This document shows positions 62,023 to 64,000 of a DNA stretch of 64,000 nucleotides, piece after piece. The notes beneath the pieces were generated by a model. The model did not search any database and was not told the origin of the DNA. It was given only the letters and a program-made list of their open reading frames with translations. This DNA comes from Phycisphaera sp. (GTDB taxonomy: Bacteria > Planctomycetota > Phycisphaerae > Phycisphaerales > Phycisphaeraceae): NCBI GenBank assembly GCA_016125215.1, contig WGMF01000009.1, positions 1 to 64,000 on the forward strand, read 5' to 3'. The number at the start of each line of letters is the position of its first letter. Position 1 is the first letter of the stretch. The position numbers were made by a program, and so were the translations under genes.

Positions 62023-63369
62023 TCATGGGTTGGAGTGTCGGTCGGGCCAGAGTTCATCGTTGACCGTGCGCAGGAGTACGCGTGCGGCCACAGCGGAGGC
62101 TTCGCACAGACCTTTGACAGGGATATGGTCCGCTGTGTCGCCGGCCATGTGACAGGTGCCGCCGGTCGTCAGGCCCTCGCGTCCGCCGCCGAGCGCGAAC
62201 GCGGGCACACCGCGCCGAACGAACGCGGCATGGTCCGAGTGTTCGTGGTGGAACGTCTTGTAATCCAGGGTCAGGCCCATCTGCTGGCCCAGCGCGTGGG
62301 TGTAGCGACGTCGGCTTTCTTCGTCGTGGCATCCGTAGAAGTTGAGCGACCAGGGACCGCTGACCGGGGGCATGTCACAGTTGCACAACGTGCGGATGCG
62401 TGTCAGTTGCGCCTCATGGGCCTTGGCGTGATAGGCCGAGCCGACAAGGCCGATCTCCTCGCCGGCGAACCCGATGAAACGGACGGTGCGTTTGAGGTGC
62501 AGGTGGCACCTGGCCAGCAAACGGGCCACCTCCATCACCATCACGGCGCCGGCCGCGTTGTCGTAGGCCCCCGGGCCGATCTCGTGCGAGTCGAGGTGTC
62601 CACCGATCACAACGAGTTCATCGGGATACTCGTTGCCCACAAGTTCGCCGACGACATTCCACGTCGTGGCGGGTTCGTAGCCACAATCGGTGGTGAGTAC
62701 GAATTCCGTGTCGGGCACTTTGTGTGCCAGACCTTTGACGAGTTGGCCCGCTTCACGCCCGAGGCTGACGCAGGGGATGGCCCCGGGTGTCGCGTTGGTG
62801 ACGCTGCCGGTGCGGAATGCCCCGCCGGGGGTGGTGTTACAGATGATTAGGCCCGCCGCGCCCAGCGCCACGCTGTGCTCATAGACATCGTGCCGGTGGC
62901 GACCCGTGCCGAGTGTCAGCGCGATGTTCCCAGCCAAGGCGTCTTTGTGGCTGTCCAACTCTTCCGCCAGGCCCTTGCCGACATCGACAATCCTGCCGTG
63001 CAGACCCCCGCTCCCGGTCGGTGCGCTGTAGGGCAGGGCGTAGCATTCAAAGGTGTTCGGCGTGGGCTTGATGAAGCTCAGTGACGCGGGCTTGCCCCTG
63101 CGCCACGCGGTGAATTCAAACCCCTCCAGGTGTGCATCGACCAGGCCGTAGGATTTGAAACGGTCGAGCATGACATCGGCCGCGCAACGGTACCCCTCGG
63201 TCCCGGCGAAGCGTGGCCCGATGTCGACACACAGGGCTTTGAGGTTGCGGCCGACCTCGCAGGCACACTTCGATTCATCGGCAATCCGCTCATCGAACGA
63301 AGAGCAGGCGTTACATCTCCCTGTCGTGTGTGAGTCTGTATCCGTGTTTTGCATGGGTCCGGGCGTCAT
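62023..63369 (-). CDS. M28-family zinc peptidase (aminopeptidase-like)
   Basis: 448 aa, no signal peptide; an ATG at 63354 is an alternative start. A PA-domain-like insert (about 140-200: GNIALTLGTGRHRHDVYEHSVALGAAGLIICNT) is followed by the di-zinc core: VIGGHLDSHE (His near 257), YDNAAG (Asp), FAGEEIGLVGS (Glu pair), NCDMPP (Asp) and EHSDHAAFVRRGVPAFAL (last His). Such enzymes trim amino acids from peptides. In this context it could process peptides left after the M60 peptidase has cut a glycoprotein (inference). Gap of 74 bp to the PDZ/HEAT gene. Confidence 0.9.
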   Translation of the reverse strand: MTPGPMQNTDTDSHTTGRCNACSSFDERIADESKCACEVGRNLKALCVDIGPRFAGTEGYRCAADVMLDRFKSYGLVDAHLEGFEFTAWRRGKPASLSFIKPTPNTFECYALPYSAPTGSGGLHGRIVDVGKGLAEELDSHKDALAGNIALTLGTGRHRHDVYEHSVALGAAGLIICNTTPGGAFRTGSVTNATPGAIPCVSLGREAGQLVKGLAHKVPDTEFVLTTDCGYEPATTWNVVGELVGNEYPDELVVIGGHLDSHEIGPGAYDNAAGAVMVMEVARLLARCHLHLKRTVRFIGFAGEEIGLVGSAYHAKAHEAQLTRIRTLCNCDMPPVSGPWSLNFYGCHDEESRRRYTHALGQQMGLTLDYKTFHHEHSDHAAFVRRGVPAFALGGGREGLTTGGTCHMAGDTADHIPVKGLCEASAVAARVLLRTVNDELWPDRHSNP

Positions 63370-63415
63370 CGATCAGCCGTTGCGTGGAGCGGTGTCGGGG
63401 GTTTGCGTTGGGTGT

Positions 63416-64000
63416 TCAGGGGTAAGCTTTTTCAAAGATCGTCTGCGCGAGCGCCTCGACGGACGGGTCGGGCTTCTTGCCGGAGGGCAGCCAGTGATCG
63501 ATCGGGATCGCGGCGCTCTTGCCGTGGATGCCCGTGGGTGTGGTGATCTTGTCCGCCAGCGACTTGGCAGGGAGCGTGTAGATGAAGAGCGGGTCTTCAC
63601 ATGCGAATCGCTCTTTCCAACTGTTGGCCAGTGCGTTGAATTGTTCGGCGAACAGTGACCCCCGGTCGTTCTTGACCATGTCCGGGCCGACGAGGAAGAC
63701 CACGCCCTTGAAGCTCGCCGGCGTGAACGATTCAACTAACACATTGTAAGTCTCGGAGGCATCGGTGTTCACGCTGCCGGCGAGCTGCGGGTAGCTGCCC
63801 CAGGGCTTGTGGTCGGGGACGGCCTTGGTCTTGATGATGGCGGGGATGTAGTCGCTCCAGTAGGTCTTCCAGGCGTCCACGTAGCGGTGGACGTTGGCGT
63901 CGTAATACTCGTTGCCCGGCCGGAGCGAGGCCAGTTGCTTGTAATCGTCCATCAGGCTCGGGGCGCGGTTGAGGTCCTCGGCCTTGATCCAGCCCTTGAG
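63416..64000 (-). CDS. C-terminal part of an SASA/SGNH-like protein, truncated by the window edge
   Basis: 194 in-window residues; the frame stays open through position 64000, so the start lies outside. FTPASFKGVVFLVGPDMV aligns by pattern with the block that reads KGVIWYQGESN in sialate O-acetylesterases, and LFAEQFNALANSWKERF with the following helix. The QGESN motif itself is absent here (FLVGPDM), so this may be a degenerate or diverged esterase, or only a look-alike. First gene of the third run as seen here. Low certainty of function; the frame is certainly coding-like. Confidence 0.6.
   Translation of the reverse strand, partial: LKGWIKAEDLNRAPSLMDDYKQLASLRPGNEYYDANVHRYVDAWKTYWSDYIPAIIKTKAVPDHKPWGSYPQLAGSVNTDASETYNVLVESFTPASFKGVVFLVGPDMVKNDRGSLFAEQFNALANSWKERFACEDPLFIYTLPAKSLADKITTPTGIHGKSAAIPIDHWLPSGKKPDPSVEALAQTIFEKAYP

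Noticed and set aside
1-64000. CRISPR arrays, insertion sequences, prophage, tRNA or rRNA genes
   Set aside because: No regularly spaced repeats, transposase motifs, phage proteins or recognisable tRNA/rRNA sequences were seen.

Overview
The window is GC-rich and looks like a chromosomal segment of a planctomycete, most likely of the Phycisphaerae type; Lentisphaerae or Kiritimatiellae are the alternatives. The indicators are pseudopilin-like secreted proteins with a [12 protein letters not shown]-terminus, PEP-CTERM proteins, a XylR-type AraC regulator, many sulfatases, DUF6785- and DUF6288-type proteins, and a long palindrome built on GTGCCACTGGCGGCTTGCCC, a sequence I associate with planctomycete genomes. 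This assignment is inference: there is no rRNA, tRNA or housekeeping gene to anchor it. I see no CRISPR array, insertion sequence or phage gene.

Layout. Nearly everything is on the minus strand, so transcription runs right to left. Positions 1-10230 hold five pseudopilin-like genes, a sulfatase, a GH2 beta-galactosidase and a PEP-CTERM gene. Positions 10404-13458 hold the only plus-strand gene (XylR/AraC regulator), convergent with a two-gene unit (2-hydroxyacid dehydrogenase, sugar-phosphate isomerase-like). Positions 13589-15525 hold two paralogous PEP-CTERM genes between a terminator and a promoter element; that element recurs upstream of the first PEP-CTERM gene. From 15690 to 46384 there is a run of about 30 kb of tightly spaced genes ending in a strong terminator: ASST-type protein, heparinase II/III-like lyase, DUF6785 membrane protein, GH95, two sulfatases, SASA esterase, GH78, GH29, GH141-like beta-helix with PDZ, FAD oxidoreductase, GH63/MGH1-like hydrolase, M60 peptidase, second GH78, sulfatase, GH20, GH101-like. 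A second run (46536-58163) holds a metallophosphoesterase, a second GH101-like enzyme, SGNH hydrolase, DUF5703 protein, GH42, two sulfatases and a secreted SASA esterase. A third (58367 to the right edge) holds a secreted TIM-barrel-like protein, a PDZ/DUF6288/HEAT protein, an M28 peptidase and a truncated SASA-like gene.

How it fits together. Six sulfatases, three fucosidase-type families, two alpha-rhamnosidase-type enzymes, two beta-galactosidase families, GH20, two GH101-like enzymes, O-acetyl esterases, a lyase-like protein and an M60 peptidase form a catabolic cluster for a sulfated, acetylated, fucosylated glycan. The combination M60 + GH101-like + GH20 + beta-galactosidases + fucosidases + sulfatases + esterases resembles the toolkit for mucin-type O-glycoproteins, while GH78 and the lyase point to rhamnose and uronic acid. 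Most of the enzymes lack signal peptides, which suggests that import precedes hydrolysis. No SusC/SusD pair, TonB receptor, ABC importer, sulfatase maturase or exosortase is present in the window.
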